From positions 124,001 to 188,000 of the forward strand of contig CAVOQT010000017.1 in assembly GCA_963698405.1 (NCBI GenBank): a stretch of DNA of 64,000 bases, given 5' to 3'. The notes beneath the pieces are model-generated. The model searched no databases and had not been told where the DNA came from. It was given only the letters and a program-made list of their open reading frames with translations. The DNA is from SHZI01 sp963698405. Lineage in GTDB: Bacteria; Pseudomonadota; Gammaproteobacteria; Steroidobacterales; GCA-2729495. Shown here piece by piece: positions 9,472-18,325 of this stretch; position 1 is the stretch's first letter; every line of letters begins with the position of its first letter. The translations under genes were made by a program, and so were the position numbers.

Positions 9472-9969
9472 ATGGATTCCGAAAGAACACAGGGGTGTCG
9501 CTGGGTTCTCAGCACTTTTGAGGATACCCGGGCAGCTGCCAACGAGATCGCTGCAATCGCACAACGTGGTCTTTCCATTCTCACGCCGAACCTGGAACCA
9601 GGCCTCTACGACCACGAACGGTTTCTGGCCATCGTCAAACGACTGGTGCTTGCCAAGCGCCATGCCCGGGTTCGGGTACTGATTTCAGATCCGGCGCGCA
9701 CCGCACGCAATGGCAACCGCCTGGTTGGGCTCGGGCGACGGCTCGATACCTATATGGAATTCCGGAATCTCAACGATGACTACGCCAGTCATCGCGAGGC
9801 ATTTCTGCTTGCTGACGATACCGCCCTGCTCTATCGCGTCAACAACCGGCGATGGGAAGGTATCGCAGATACGTACGAACCTGCTGTGGCGCGCCGATAT
9901 CTGACCCTGTTCGAAGAAATATGGGCAGCATCTGAAACATCCATGGAGTTGCGCCAGTTGCGGATTTGA
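9472..9969 (+). CDS. Hypothetical protein, DUF7931/phospholipase D-like domain
   Basis: The 165-residue soluble protein has no signal peptide or membrane helix. It contains a segment NLEPGLYDHERFLAIVKRL, then ARVRVLISDPARTARNGNRLVGLGRRL, then DYASHREAFLLADDTALLYR. This pattern resembles small conserved proteobacterial proteins assigned to a PLD-like domain, although no complete HKD motif is present, so phosphodiesterase activity should not be assumed. The family name is from memory and is tentative. It sits between purB and nudJ on the same strand with 51 bp before nudJ, so the two may be cotranscribed. Confidence 0.6.
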   Translation: MDSERTQGCRWVLSTFEDTRAAANEIAAIAQRGLSILTPNLEPGLYDHERFLAIVKRLVLAKRHARVRVLISDPARTARNGNRLVGLGRRLDTYMEFRNLNDDYASHREAFLLADDTALLYRVNNRRWEGIADTYEPAVARRYLTLFEEIWAASETSMELRQLRI

Positions 9970-10020
9970 CGATTACAGATAACAACAACTAAAAAGTCGT
10001 GCTGATCGGGGGATTACAAC

Positions 10021-10521
10021 ATGTCGACTATTCGCGGGACCGGGATCCGGCCTGAACTCACTGTTGCGGCAGTCATCGAGCGGGATGGACGATTCATGTT
10101 CATCGAGGAACGAGTTGGCGGGCAGTTGGTCATCAATCAGCCTGCAGGACACGTCGAACCGGGTGAAACACTGTTGCAAGCTGTCTGCCGCGAGACGCAG
10201 GAGGAAACCGCATGGACTTTCCTGCCAGAGGCAATGGTTGGCATCTATCTCTGGAGTCGTGGAGCCGGGCAACCGACATTTCTTCGCGTTGCGTATTCCG
10301 GTCATTGCTCCGGTCATGACAAACATCGTGTGCTCGACACCGGTATCGAACGCGTACTCTGGCTGAGTCGCGATGAGTTGCTCACACGTACACTGCAGTT
10401 GCGCAGCCCGATGGTACTGCGTGCTGTCGATGACTACCTGGCTGGTATCCGCTACCCGGCTGATCTGATCGGTGATACCGAGCCTGCACAACTGCTGAAA
10501 CGCGCTGCACTCATCGCTTGA
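10021..10521 (+). CDS. nudJ: NUDIX hydrolase, NudJ-like phosphatase
   Basis: In E. coli NudJ hydrolyses nucleoside triphosphates and thiamin pyrophosphate intermediates, and its gene lies beside mnmA. The 166-residue protein has a NUDIX box of the form GHVEPGETLLQAVCRETQEET (GX5EX7REUXEE), at about residues 42-62. In this window nudJ is separated from mnmA by a 2.4 kb insertion, and a second, diverged copy of its last 13 codons lies directly before mnmA (12918-12956). The full-length gene itself appears intact. Confidence 0.9.
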   Translation: MSTIRGTGIRPELTVAAVIERDGRFMFIEERVGGQLVINQPAGHVEPGETLLQAVCRETQEETAWTFLPEAMVGIYLWSRGAGQPTFLRVAYSGHCSGHDKHRVLDTGIERVLWLSRDELLTRTLQLRSPMVLRAVDDYLAGIRYPADLIGDTEPAQLLKRAALIA

Positions 10522-10669
10522 TTCCGGCACGGTGCTTTCGCGAGCCATGTTGAACCGCCCGTGGACCCGGTCCGCGGCTGCCGGATTTACTGTGTAGAAT
10601 TGGCACGGTGAGTCGCCCGATTGCGAAGGCGACCTATAATCTCCGCGGCGGGGAGGCCGAGACCACATC

Positions 10670-12142
10670 ATGTCCGGACCGCTGATCGAGCGCATCCATG
10701 CGGCGGCATCCGCCAACCCGGCGGCGCCGGCCTTCATCTTCCAGGATCGCATCCTGACTTACGCACAGTTCCTGTCGCTCATTCGTGCGACGGTGGGGCT
10801 GTTGCATGATCGCGGCGTTCGCCCGGGCGATACCGTGGGGCTGTCGATGGGCCGCTGGCCGATGCACTGCGTGGCCTTCCTCGCGCTGGCGCGCCTTGGC
10901 GCCCTCTCGATCCCGCTGCCCCGCAACCTCACACCGGAAATCGGCCGTGCGCTGGCCTCACGATTCGGCGTCAGCACCGTCGTCAGCAACTGGCAGGATG
11001 CCCCCGTGCCGCCCGGCGCCAGGCTGGTGCTGCTCGATTCGATGTCGCTGGACGGCGCTGTAGTCGAACCCGATCTCGGCGGCTACCAGCCCGACGGAGG
11101 CACCCCGCTGCGGGTGGCCCTGACCTCGGGCACTACCGGGGCGCGGCACGGCGTCGTCCATACCCACGCGAGCTTCACGCAGCGCGTCGAGCTGACGGCG
11201 GTCGACTGCGACAGACACAGCCGGCTGCTGCCGCCTGACCTGCACATCACTGCGGGCATCCTTTTGACCATCGCCGTACTGACGCGGGGTGGCACCGTGG
11301 TCTTTGACCGCACGTTCAGCGTCACCGACATCGCCAATACCATCCGGCTCTACGGCGTCACACATTGCCTGCTCTCCCCCGCCGCGGTGCCTCGCATCGC
11401 CGCCGTGCTCCCCGAACGGGGCCTGGCCTTCCCGTCGCTGCGGCATCTGCGCATCGTCGGTGCCACGCCACCGCCCGCCATGGTCGAGTTGCTGCGCGCC
11501 CGATTCACGCCTCAGGTATACGGGGTCTACGGCATCACGGAAGTCGGGACGCTGGCGTTCGCCACGCCCGACACGCTCGCCGCAGCCCCGGGCTGTGCCG
11601 GGCGCATCGTGCCTTGGGCCCGCATCGAGGTGCTCGGCACGGATGGCCAGCCGCTACCGCCGGGGGAATCAGGCGAACTCCGGGTGGCCACCGACGGCAT
11701 GCCCCGGCAGTACCATTGCGAGTTGCCCGATTCTGCACCATCGCGCTTTCGCGATGGCTGGTTCTACCCGGGCGATGTCGGCAGGGTTACCTCCGATGGA
11801 CTGGTATTCGTCGAAGGCCGCGCCGATGACATCGTCAACCTCGGCGGCCACAAGTACGCGCTGCCGCTGATCGACGCCGGCCTCGAGTCGCACCCGGCGG
11901 TGCGCGCTGCCGTGGCCTTCACGCTCGAAGATACCGACAACAATGTCGTCGTCGGCGCTGCCGTCGAGCGGGAACCCGGCACGGCTGCGCCCAGCCTCGA
12001 CGAGATCGCCGCCTGGGCCCGGCGTCAGATGCGCATTACGGTAGCCATGCGCCTTTTCGAAGCGCCCGGACTGACGCGCGACCACATGGGCAAGATCAAT
12101 CGCGACGCGGTGCGGATGCGGGTGGTTGGGCAGCGCGGATAA
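10670..12142 (+). CDS. AMP-dependent synthetase/ligase (ANL superfamily), probable acquired gene
   Basis: A 490-residue acyl-adenylating enzyme, probably a carboxylate-CoA ligase. Motifs in order: P-loop TSGTTGARHGV at about residue 148, where the usual PKG is RHG; VYGITEVG; the hinge region GRADDIVNLGGHKY; and the C-terminal catalytic lysine in HMGKINRDAV. Substrate is not predictable. Sampled lines reach 63-78% GC, above the flanking genes. A TATAAT hexamer lies about 30 bp before the ATG. It is the first of two genes in the segment bounded by the duplicated nudJ 3' end, which suggests horizontal acquisition. Confidence 0.85.
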   Translation: MSGPLIERIHAAASANPAAPAFIFQDRILTYAQFLSLIRATVGLLHDRGVRPGDTVGLSMGRWPMHCVAFLALARLGALSIPLPRNLTPEIGRALASRFGVSTVVSNWQDAPVPPGARLVLLDSMSLDGAVVEPDLGGYQPDGGTPLRVALTSGTTGARHGVVHTHASFTQRVELTAVDCDRHSRLLPPDLHITAGILLTIAVLTRGGTVVFDRTFSVTDIANTIRLYGVTHCLLSPAAVPRIAAVLPERGLAFPSLRHLRIVGATPPPAMVELLRARFTPQVYGVYGITEVGTLAFATPDTLAAAPGCAGRIVPWARIEVLGTDGQPLPPGESGELRVATDGMPRQYHCELPDSAPSRFRDGWFYPGDVGRVTSDGLVFVEGRADDIVNLGGHKYALPLIDAGLESHPAVRAAVAFTLEDTDNNVVVGAAVEREPGTAAPSLDEIAAWARRQMRITVAMRLFEAPGLTRDHMGKINRDAVRMRVVGQRG

Positions 12143-12187
12143 GCCGCCTCGCTCTGACCTCATGGACTCCGGATATCAGGCTTAACC

Positions 12188-12805
12188 CTATGCTGCTTTT
12201 TGAAGTTCCAGGAACTTTTGGAATCCTGGGCGCTGAGATATTTTCTCAAGCCAAAGAGTGATTCCCGCATAAGGCTCAAGGGCAATTTTTACCATCTGGC
12301 AAATCCCCACCACCGAGGCGACGTTGAGATCAGCAATGGTGAATTTCTCCCCAGCCACAAAAGGAACGTTTTTCAAATGCTCATCGAGCATCTGCAGTCG
12401 GCTCGGTATCATGGCTTGAGACTTTTCAAGCAAAGCCAGATTGCGTCGCTCCTCAGGTACAAATTGGGTTTGAATCAAAATATCAGTAAGTGGTGGTTGA
12501 AGATCCAGAATCGACCAATAGGTCCACTGATTGACCTGAGATCTTTGTTCAGGGGTATCAGGTATCAGTTCAGGCTTGTACTTTTCCGCCAGATATTGGG
12601 TGATGGCCATGGATTCCCAAATCACCAATTTGTTATCAACCAGGGTGGGAACCTTTCCGTTGGGATTAATTGCCAGGTACTCAGCCGATTTATGCTGGCG
12701 ATCCCGCATGGACAAGGGGATTCGTTCGTAGGCGACGCCAGCTTCTTCAAGCATCCAGAAACAACGACCAGCGCTGGACAAGGGAGAACCGTATATTTGA
12801 ATCAT
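12188..12805 (-). CDS. Glutathione S-transferase family protein, probable acquired gene
   Basis: A 205-residue cytosolic GST. The N-terminal thioredoxin-fold domain has SPLSSAGRCFWMLEE with a Ser/Cys-rich active-site region, the cis-Pro motif GKVPTLVDN and the glutathione-contacting ESMAITQYLAEKY. The all-helical C-terminal domain contains FTIADLNVASV, the usual N-capping motif. The ATG at 12805 is preceded by AAAGGA at good spacing. Sampled GC is about 43-45%, well below the rest of the window, and it points opposite to the adjacent ligase gene. Both features support foreign origin for this segment. Confidence 0.9.
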   Translation of the reverse strand: MIQIYGSPLSSAGRCFWMLEEAGVAYERIPLSMRDRQHKSAEYLAINPNGKVPTLVDNKLVIWESMAITQYLAEKYKPELIPDTPEQRSQVNQWTYWSILDLQPPLTDILIQTQFVPEERRNLALLEKSQAMIPSRLQMLDEHLKNVPFVAGEKFTIADLNVASVVGICQMVKIALEPYAGITLWLEKISQRPGFQKFLELQKAA

Positions 12806-12917
12806 GAATATATTCCTTTGTAGTAGTGACGGACGTCGCCCCCCCACCTTCAGTAGCAGAGTACTTTAGAGTCCAGCCCTATTGTAACGGTCCTGCTAGC
12901 CAACTGTTTTTCGTACC

Positions 12918-12956
12918 CCTGCACAACTTCTGAAACGTACCGCACTCATTGCCTGA
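12918..12956 (+). pseudogene. Remnant of a nudJ 3' end (last 12 codons plus stop)
   Basis: These 39 bases match the end of the intact nudJ gene (10483-10521) at 33 of 39 positions. Both encode PAQLLKR-x-ALIA followed by TGA. The six differences change only one residue (Ala to Thr) and the rest are silent. Homology stops abruptly upstream. The remnant lies 39 bp before mnmA, where nudJ-type genes are expected, so it probably marks the original nudJ copy or one arm of a duplication interrupted by the inserted ligase and GST genes. Confidence 0.8.
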
Positions 12957-12995
12957 TCCTGTGCTGGCAGGCATGCCCTGCTAGAATTTCATCCT

Positions 12996-14105
12996 ATGTC
13001 TACGGTGACAAAGCCCATTATCGTTGCCCTCTCCGGTGGAGTTGATTCAGCTGTAGCCGCGCTGTGCCTGCTGCGTGCCGGACATGCCGTCGAAGCACTA
13101 CACATGAGCAACTGGGATGATGCAGACGAGTACTGCACGGCAGCCGCAGACTTCGCCGATGCAAAGCAGGTTGCCGATGATCTCGGTATCCCGCTGCACC
13201 ACGTGAACTTTGCGCGCGAATACCGGGAGCAGGTATTCGCCGATTTCCTGTCAGAGTATCGGGCAGGCCGGACGCCGAATCCTGATGTGGCCTGCAATCG
13301 GCACATCAAGTTTGGTGCCTTCCTGCATCATGCACAGCGCCTGGGTGCGGAATATATTGCAACCGGTCATTACGCCCGCGTGATGCATCAGGGCAACCAG
13401 GGTTACCTGTGCAAGGCCGCCGATGCTGACAAGGATCAGACCTATTTTCTGCACTCAGTAAAGAGTGAAGCACTTGCGCGCACGCTCTTTCCGCTCGGCG
13501 AACTGCAGAAAAGCGCAGTCAGGGCCATGGCACGGGAGTACGGCCTTGCCAATCACGCCAAAGCCGACAGCACCGGTATCTGTTTCATCGGCGAGCGGCC
13601 GTTCAGGGAATTTCTGGCGCAGTACATCGTGGCCCAGCCAGGACCAATCCTGACGCTCACCGGCCAGACGATCGGCGAGCACTTCGGGCTGGTCTATTAC
13701 ACCCTGGGTCAGCGCCACGGGCTCAATATCGGCGGGCAGGCAAACATGGAGCAGGCAGCCTGGTTTGTCGCCGCCAAGGATGCTGATCGGAATGCGTTGA
13801 TCGTCGTCCAGGGTCACGACCATCCGGCGTTACTGAGTACCGGGTTGCGTGTCGGCGAATTGCACTGGATCAACGGCGAACCGGCGGAACTGTCTGCCAC
13901 CGGCAAGCTCGAACTCCACGCCCGGGTCCGGCACCGGCAGGCAGCGGCCGCCTGTGAACTGAGTCGGACCAGCCAGGACGGGATCCTGCAGCTACGGTTC
14001 CAGGTTCCGCAGAGAGCTGCAACCCCCGGCCAGTACGCCGTCTTCTATGCCGGAGAAGAATGCCTGGGTGGTGGCGTGATACTCACGACAGAAGCTGGTG
14101 CCTGA
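12996..14105 (+). CDS. mnmA: tRNA-specific 2-thiouridylase
   Basis: MnmA thiolates U34 of tRNA-Lys, -Glu and -Gln using sulfur relayed by IscS and the Tus proteins. The 369-residue protein has the PP-loop ALSGGVDSAVAA at residue 12, the first catalytic Cys in TPNPDVACNRHIKF, the second in STGICFIGER, and GHYARV and DQTYFLH tRNA/ATP-contact motifs. An extended -10-like TGC-TAGAAT (12979-12987) ends 8 bp before the ATG, so a very short leader is possible. Confidence 0.98.
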   Translation: MSTVTKPIIVALSGGVDSAVAALCLLRAGHAVEALHMSNWDDADEYCTAAADFADAKQVADDLGIPLHHVNFAREYREQVFADFLSEYRAGRTPNPDVACNRHIKFGAFLHHAQRLGAEYIATGHYARVMHQGNQGYLCKAADADKDQTYFLHSVKSEALARTLFPLGELQKSAVRAMAREYGLANHAKADSTGICFIGERPFREFLAQYIVAQPGPILTLTGQTIGEHFGLVYYTLGQRHGLNIGGQANMEQAAWFVAAKDADRNALIVVQGHDHPALLSTGLRVGELHWINGEPAELSATGKLELHARVRHRQAAAACELSRTSQDGILQLRFQVPQRAATPGQYAVFYAGEECLGGGVILTTEAGA

Positions 14106-14211
14106 CGCTTCCCCGGTAGAGCGGCGGTCGGCGTAGTCCGGCTCCATCCGTTATACTGCGCGGCCTCCAGGCCATCCCTGCGAGCTGTCCACCCGATTGG
14201 AGATTCGACTC

Positions 14212-16893
14212 ATGGCGAAAGCGCCCGACACCAAGTCCACTCTTGCCGTCAACGGCACCGATTACCAGATCTACAGCCTCGCGGCAGTTCGCAGCGGGCA
14301 TGTAAGCCGGTTACCCTACTCGCTCAAGGTCCTGCTCGAAAACCTGCTCCGTCATGCTGACGGGGGCGATGTCCGGGCTGAGGATATCGAAGCGCTGGCC
14401 AGCTGGGATCCTGAAAACCAGGCTGAGCACGAAATCGCTTTCACGCCGGCACGGGTTGTATTGCAGGACTTTACCGGTGTGCCGGCAGTGGTCGACCTGG
14501 CCGCCATGCGCGATGCGGTGGTAAAGCTGGGCGGGAAAGCCGAATCGATCAACCCGCTCTCCCCGGCCGAGCTGGTTATCGATCACTCGGTACAGGTAGA
14601 TCACTACGGAACAGCGGCTGCCCTCGAGCAAAACACTACTATCGAGTTCGAGCGTAACCAGGAGCGTTACGGATTCCTGCGCTGGGGCCAGAACGCTTTT
14701 AAAAACTTCAAGGTGGTGCCGCCGAATACGGGCATCGTGCACCAGGTAAACCTAGAATTCCTGTCACGCGTGGTATTCGTGGCTGAGAAAAATGGCCAGC
14801 ACATCGCATACCCCGACACGGTAGTCGGAACCGATTCGCATACCACAATGATCAATGGCCTCGGCGTGCTGGGCTGGGGCGTGGGTGGTATTGAAGCCGA
14901 GGCTGCCATGCTTGGTCAGGCGGTGACGATGCTGATTCCGGAAGTTATCGGTTTCCGGCTGACGGGTCAGATGCGCGAAGGCACCACTGCGACCGATCTG
15001 GTACTGACGGTGACTGAAATGCTGCGCAAGAAGCGCGTGGTCGGCAAGTTTGTCGAGTTCTTCGGTGACGGCCTCGCGAATCTGCCGCTGGCAGACCGGG
15101 CTACCATCAGCAATATGTCGCCGGAATTCGGCAGCACTGTCGCGATCTTCCCGATCGACCAGGAAACCATCCGGTATCTGGAACTCTCAAACCGGCCGGC
15201 GCAGGAGATCGCGCTGATCGAAGCCTACGCCAAGGCACAGGGGCTATGGCGTGCCGATGGCCAGCCTGATCCGCTGTTTACTGATGTGCTCGAACTGGAT
15301 CTGGGTAGCGTGCAACCCAGCGTTGCCGGACCCAAGCGCCCACAGGACCGCATCACGCTGCAAAGCCTTGCCGAGACCTATCGCAAGCTGGAGACCGAGC
15401 AGACCGGCGATGGCAAGACCGGCACTGCAGCCGTCAAGGTGACGCACAAGGGCCAGACCTTCGACATGAAGAATGGTGCGGTACTGATCGCAGCGATCAC
15501 CAGCTGCACCAACACTTCAAATCCATACGTGATGATGGGCGCAGGTCTGCTGGCCCGTAATGCCGTTCGTCGCGGCCTCAGCAGCAAGGTGTGGGTAAAG
15601 ACCAGTCTGGCACCAGGTTCACGGGTGGTCAGCAACTATCTGCAGAAGTCCGGACTCCAGAAGGATCTCGATGCACTGGGCTTCAATATTGTCGGTTTCG
15701 GCTGCACTACCTGTATCGGCAACTCGGGCCCCCTGGATCCGGTAATCGAAGCTGCGGTTCGCGACGGCAAGTTGATCGGTTGCAGTGTGCTGTCCGGCAA
15801 CCGCAATTTCGAAGGCCGCATTCATCCGCTGGTGCGTAATAATTTCCTCGCCTCACCGCCTCTGGTGGTCGCCTATGCTTTGGCGGGCAGCCTGCATATC
15901 GACATGGGCAAGGATCCGCTCGGTACGGGCAGTGATGGCAAGCCGGTTTATCTCCGTGATATCTGGCCGTCGCGTGCAGAGATTCAGGAAGCGGTGACCA
16001 GTTGCATCGATTCAGAAATGTTCCGCGACAGTTATGCCAAGGTGTTCGACGGTGATTCCAACTGGAATTCGGTAAAGGTGCCGACCGGAAATCGCTTCGC
16101 CTGGGCCGACGACTCCACCTATGTGCGTAATCCGCCGTACTTCGAAGGTATGCCTGCCAAGCCGGGTGCTGTTGCCGATATTCGCGCAGCCCGCGTACTG
16201 GCATTGCTGGGCGATTCGGTGACCACGGACCATATCTCCCCTGCCGGATCCATCGGCAAGGACACTCCAGCAGGCAAGTACCTCCTGAGCAAGGGTGTGC
16301 AACAGGCTGATTTCAATCAATATGGCGCACGACGCGGCAATCATGAGGTCATGATGCGCGGCACTTTCGCCAATATCCGTCTGCGCAATCAGCTGGTGCC
16401 CGGCACCGAGGGTGGTTTCACGGCTCATCTGCCCAGCGGCGAGAAACTGTCCATCTATGATGCAGCGATGCGCTATATCGCCGAGCGGACACCGCTGGTG
16501 ATTCTGGCCGGCAAGGAGTACGGCAGTGGCTCATCCCGCGACTGGGCAGCAAAGGGCACCAAACTGCTGGGTGTACAGGCGGTCATTGCCGAGAGCTATG
16601 AACGTATCCATCGCTCAAACCTGATCGGCATGGGTGTTTTGCCCCTCGAGTATCTGCCTGGCCAGAACGCTGCAAGCCTCGGTCTGACCGGTCATGAAAT
16701 CCTGGATATCACCGGCCTGGATCAGGGCAAGGCCCGTGAAGTCGATATCGCAGCCCGCCGCGAAGATGGCTCGACGTTCAACTTCAAGGCGCTGGTGCGC
16801 ATCGATACGCCGAAAGAGCGCGATTACTATGTGCATGGTGGAATCCTGCAGTACGTACTCCGCCAGCTTGCGAGTGGTACAGCGGCAGCCTGA
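14212..16893 (+). CDS. acnA: Aconitate hydratase A
   Basis: A monomeric 4Fe-4S aconitase that isomerises citrate and isocitrate in the TCA cycle. The 893-residue protein is of the AcnA/IRP1 type. Cluster cysteines are visible in ITSCTNTSNP and GFGCTTCIGNSGPL. The swivel domain contains GKEYGSGSSRDWAAKGT, with the conserved active-site Ser/Arg. The ATG at 14212 follows GGAG at 10 bp; a preceding in-frame ATG at 14197 lacks a better site. TATACT (14152-14157) could be its -10 element. It lies between mnmA and tatD and is likely transcribed alone or with tatD (40 bp gap). Confidence 0.98.
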   Translation: MAKAPDTKSTLAVNGTDYQIYSLAAVRSGHVSRLPYSLKVLLENLLRHADGGDVRAEDIEALASWDPENQAEHEIAFTPARVVLQDFTGVPAVVDLAAMRDAVVKLGGKAESINPLSPAELVIDHSVQVDHYGTAAALEQNTTIEFERNQERYGFLRWGQNAFKNFKVVPPNTGIVHQVNLEFLSRVVFVAEKNGQHIAYPDTVVGTDSHTTMINGLGVLGWGVGGIEAEAAMLGQAVTMLIPEVIGFRLTGQMREGTTATDLVLTVTEMLRKKRVVGKFVEFFGDGLANLPLADRATISNMSPEFGSTVAIFPIDQETIRYLELSNRPAQEIALIEAYAKAQGLWRADGQPDPLFTDVLELDLGSVQPSVAGPKRPQDRITLQSLAETYRKLETEQTGDGKTGTAAVKVTHKGQTFDMKNGAVLIAAITSCTNTSNPYVMMGAGLLARNAVRRGLSSKVWVKTSLAPGSRVVSNYLQKSGLQKDLDALGFNIVGFGCTTCIGNSGPLDPVIEAAVRDGKLIGCSVLSGNRNFEGRIHPLVRNNFLASPPLVVAYALAGSLHIDMGKDPLGTGSDGKPVYLRDIWPSRAEIQEAVTSCIDSEMFRDSYAKVFDGDSNWNSVKVPTGNRFAWADDSTYVRNPPYFEGMPAKPGAVADIRAARVLALLGDSVTTDHISPAGSIGKDTPAGKYLLSKGVQQADFNQYGARRGNHEVMMRGTFANIRLRNQLVPGTEGGFTAHLPSGEKLSIYDAAMRYIAERTPLVILAGKEYGSGSSRDWAAKGTKLLGVQAVIAESYERIHRSNLIGMGVLPLEYLPGQNAASLGLTGHEILDITGLDQGKAREVDIAARREDGSTFNFKALVRIDTPKERDYYVHGGILQYVLRQLASGTAAA

Positions 16894-16933
16894 TACGGTA
16901 CGCGGGTAACGCACTGTCCCGACGGATTGGACC

Positions 16934-17728
16934 ATGCTGATCGATATCGGGGCCAATCTGACGCACGAGAGCTTCGTCGATGATCTGGACGAAGTTCTCG
17001 TGCGCGCTGCTCAGAGTGGCGTTACCCGACTGATCGCCACCGGCACCACTCTGGCCGGCAGCATGGCATCGCTGCGGCTCGCCGAGCAGCGCACGGGCAT
17101 GATCTGGGCAACAGCAGGTATCCATCCGCATCATGCGGCAGAATTCTCCCCATCAGCGGCCGGGCAATTGCGCGAGTTGCTCAGCCATCCACGCGTGGTG
17201 GCGGTCGGTGAGTGCGGGCTCGACTATTGCCGGAATTACGCTCCATCGGGCGATCAGCGGCAGGCGTTTGAAGGCCAGTTGAAGCTGGCGGCCGACTGCG
17301 GGAAGCCGGTCTTTCTGCATCAGCGCGATGCGCATGATGAGTTCCTGGCGCTGCTGCGCGATTACTGCCCCTCATTGGCAGGTGGTGTTGCGCATTGTTT
17401 TACCGGTGGCCGCGCCGAACTCGATGACTATCTCGGCCTGGGTCTGCACATCGGCATCACCGGCTGGATCTGCGATGAACGGCGGGGCGAAGATCTGCGC
17501 GCAGCAGTCGCCGGACTGCCGCTTGATCGACTTCTGCTCGAAACCGATGCGCCCTATCTGCTGCCACGCACGCTCAGCCCGAAGCCCCGCTCACGACGCA
17601 ATGAGCCTGCGCATCTCACTGAAGTCCATCGGGTAGTGGCCGAGTGCATGCAGCAGCCTGTCGAACTGGTTGCGGCTGCCAGTACCCGGAATGCAGAACG
17701 CCTGTTCAGGCTTGAGAGTGCTCGCTAG
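16934..17728 (+). CDS. tatD: TatD family 3'-5' DNase
   Basis: A metal-dependent exonuclease of the amidohydrolase fold, implicated in repair of oxidised DNA. The 264-residue protein matches E. coli TatD closely along its length: IGANLTHESF, AGIHPHHA, GECGLDYCRNY, FLHQRDAH, HCFTGGRAELD, ITGWICDERRG and LETDAPYLLPR contain the metal-ligand Glu, His and Asp residues. The last 23 bp overlap the 3' end of the convergent NERD-domain gene. There are no tatABC genes nearby, in line with the role of TatD being independent of Tat export. Confidence 0.96.
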   Translation: MLIDIGANLTHESFVDDLDEVLVRAAQSGVTRLIATGTTLAGSMASLRLAEQRTGMIWATAGIHPHHAAEFSPSAAGQLRELLSHPRVVAVGECGLDYCRNYAPSGDQRQAFEGQLKLAADCGKPVFLHQRDAHDEFLALLRDYCPSLAGGVAHCFTGGRAELDDYLGLGLHIGITGWICDERRGEDLRAAVAGLPLDRLLLETDAPYLLPRTLSPKPRSRRNEPAHLTEVHRVVAECMQQPVELVAAASTRNAERLFRLESAR

Positions 17729-18320
17729 CCGCCGCAGCGTGCGCAGTACTGGCAGCTGCGCATAGCCGTTGCCAGTGGGGCTGGAAGCCGTCTGCAGTCG
17801 CTGACTGACCTGCCTGCGATTCACGCTCGAGATCCTGCAGCAGATCTTCCAGCATGACGACACTGCGCGGCTGCCCCTTCGAGAATTGTGCATGGGCGCC
17901 AAAGGCCACATAGCCCGTGACTGGAACTTCAGGCGTCAGCCGCTTGACCGCTGCCAGTCGGTCCCAGAGGCCGGGCTGTGGATTGGCAAAGGTGTAGCGC
18001 CGGTCGTTCGCCAGCACAGTCCAGTCCTGCATGCCCTCGCTGCCGAATACGTGGCCGTCGACATCCTTGATATCGAGAATCAGGATGCCACGCCGGGTAA
18101 GCAACACATATTGCAGCTGGATATGGCCACCGTTGCCATCAGGGATCAGCGTATTTTTCAGCACGCCACAGCTGGCGTCATGCAGCCGTCGCTCCACGTT
18201 GCGCTGTCGTCTGCGGCGGATCGTCCACAAGGTAATTCCGCCTGCCAGTATGGCAAGCAGAACGAGGATGCCAGGCACCCAGAACCCACCGTTGCCGACA
18301 GCACCGTAATCGAAGGACAT
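17706..18320 (-). CDS. Membrane-anchored NERD-domain protein
   Basis: The 204-residue protein has one N-terminal transmembrane segment (VPGILVLLAILAGGITLW) followed by a basic stop-transfer stretch RRRRQRN. The rest is a NERD (nuclease-related domain) region: HIQLQYVLLTRRGILILDIKD contains the Asp/Lys pattern expected of restriction-endonuclease-fold cores, and GHVFGSEGMQDWTVL continues the fold. The function of such proteins is unknown. The start lies 5 bp after the thrC stop, so it appears to be the last gene of the thrA-thrC unit. Its 3' end overlaps tatD. Confidence 0.75.
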   Translation of the reverse strand: MSFDYGAVGNGGFWVPGILVLLAILAGGITLWTIRRRRQRNVERRLHDASCGVLKNTLIPDGNGGHIQLQYVLLTRRGILILDIKDVDGHVFGSEGMQDWTVLANDRRYTFANPQPGLWDRLAAVKRLTPEVPVTGYVAFGAHAQFSKGQPRSVVMLEDLLQDLERESQAGQSATADGFQPHWQRLCAAASTAHAAAASEHSQA

Positions 18321-18325
18321 GATGT

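Noticed and set aside
10522..12917. Transposon or integron as the vehicle of the ligase/GST segment
   Set aside because: No transposase, integrase or terminal inverted repeats are visible; only the duplicated nudJ ends flank it.
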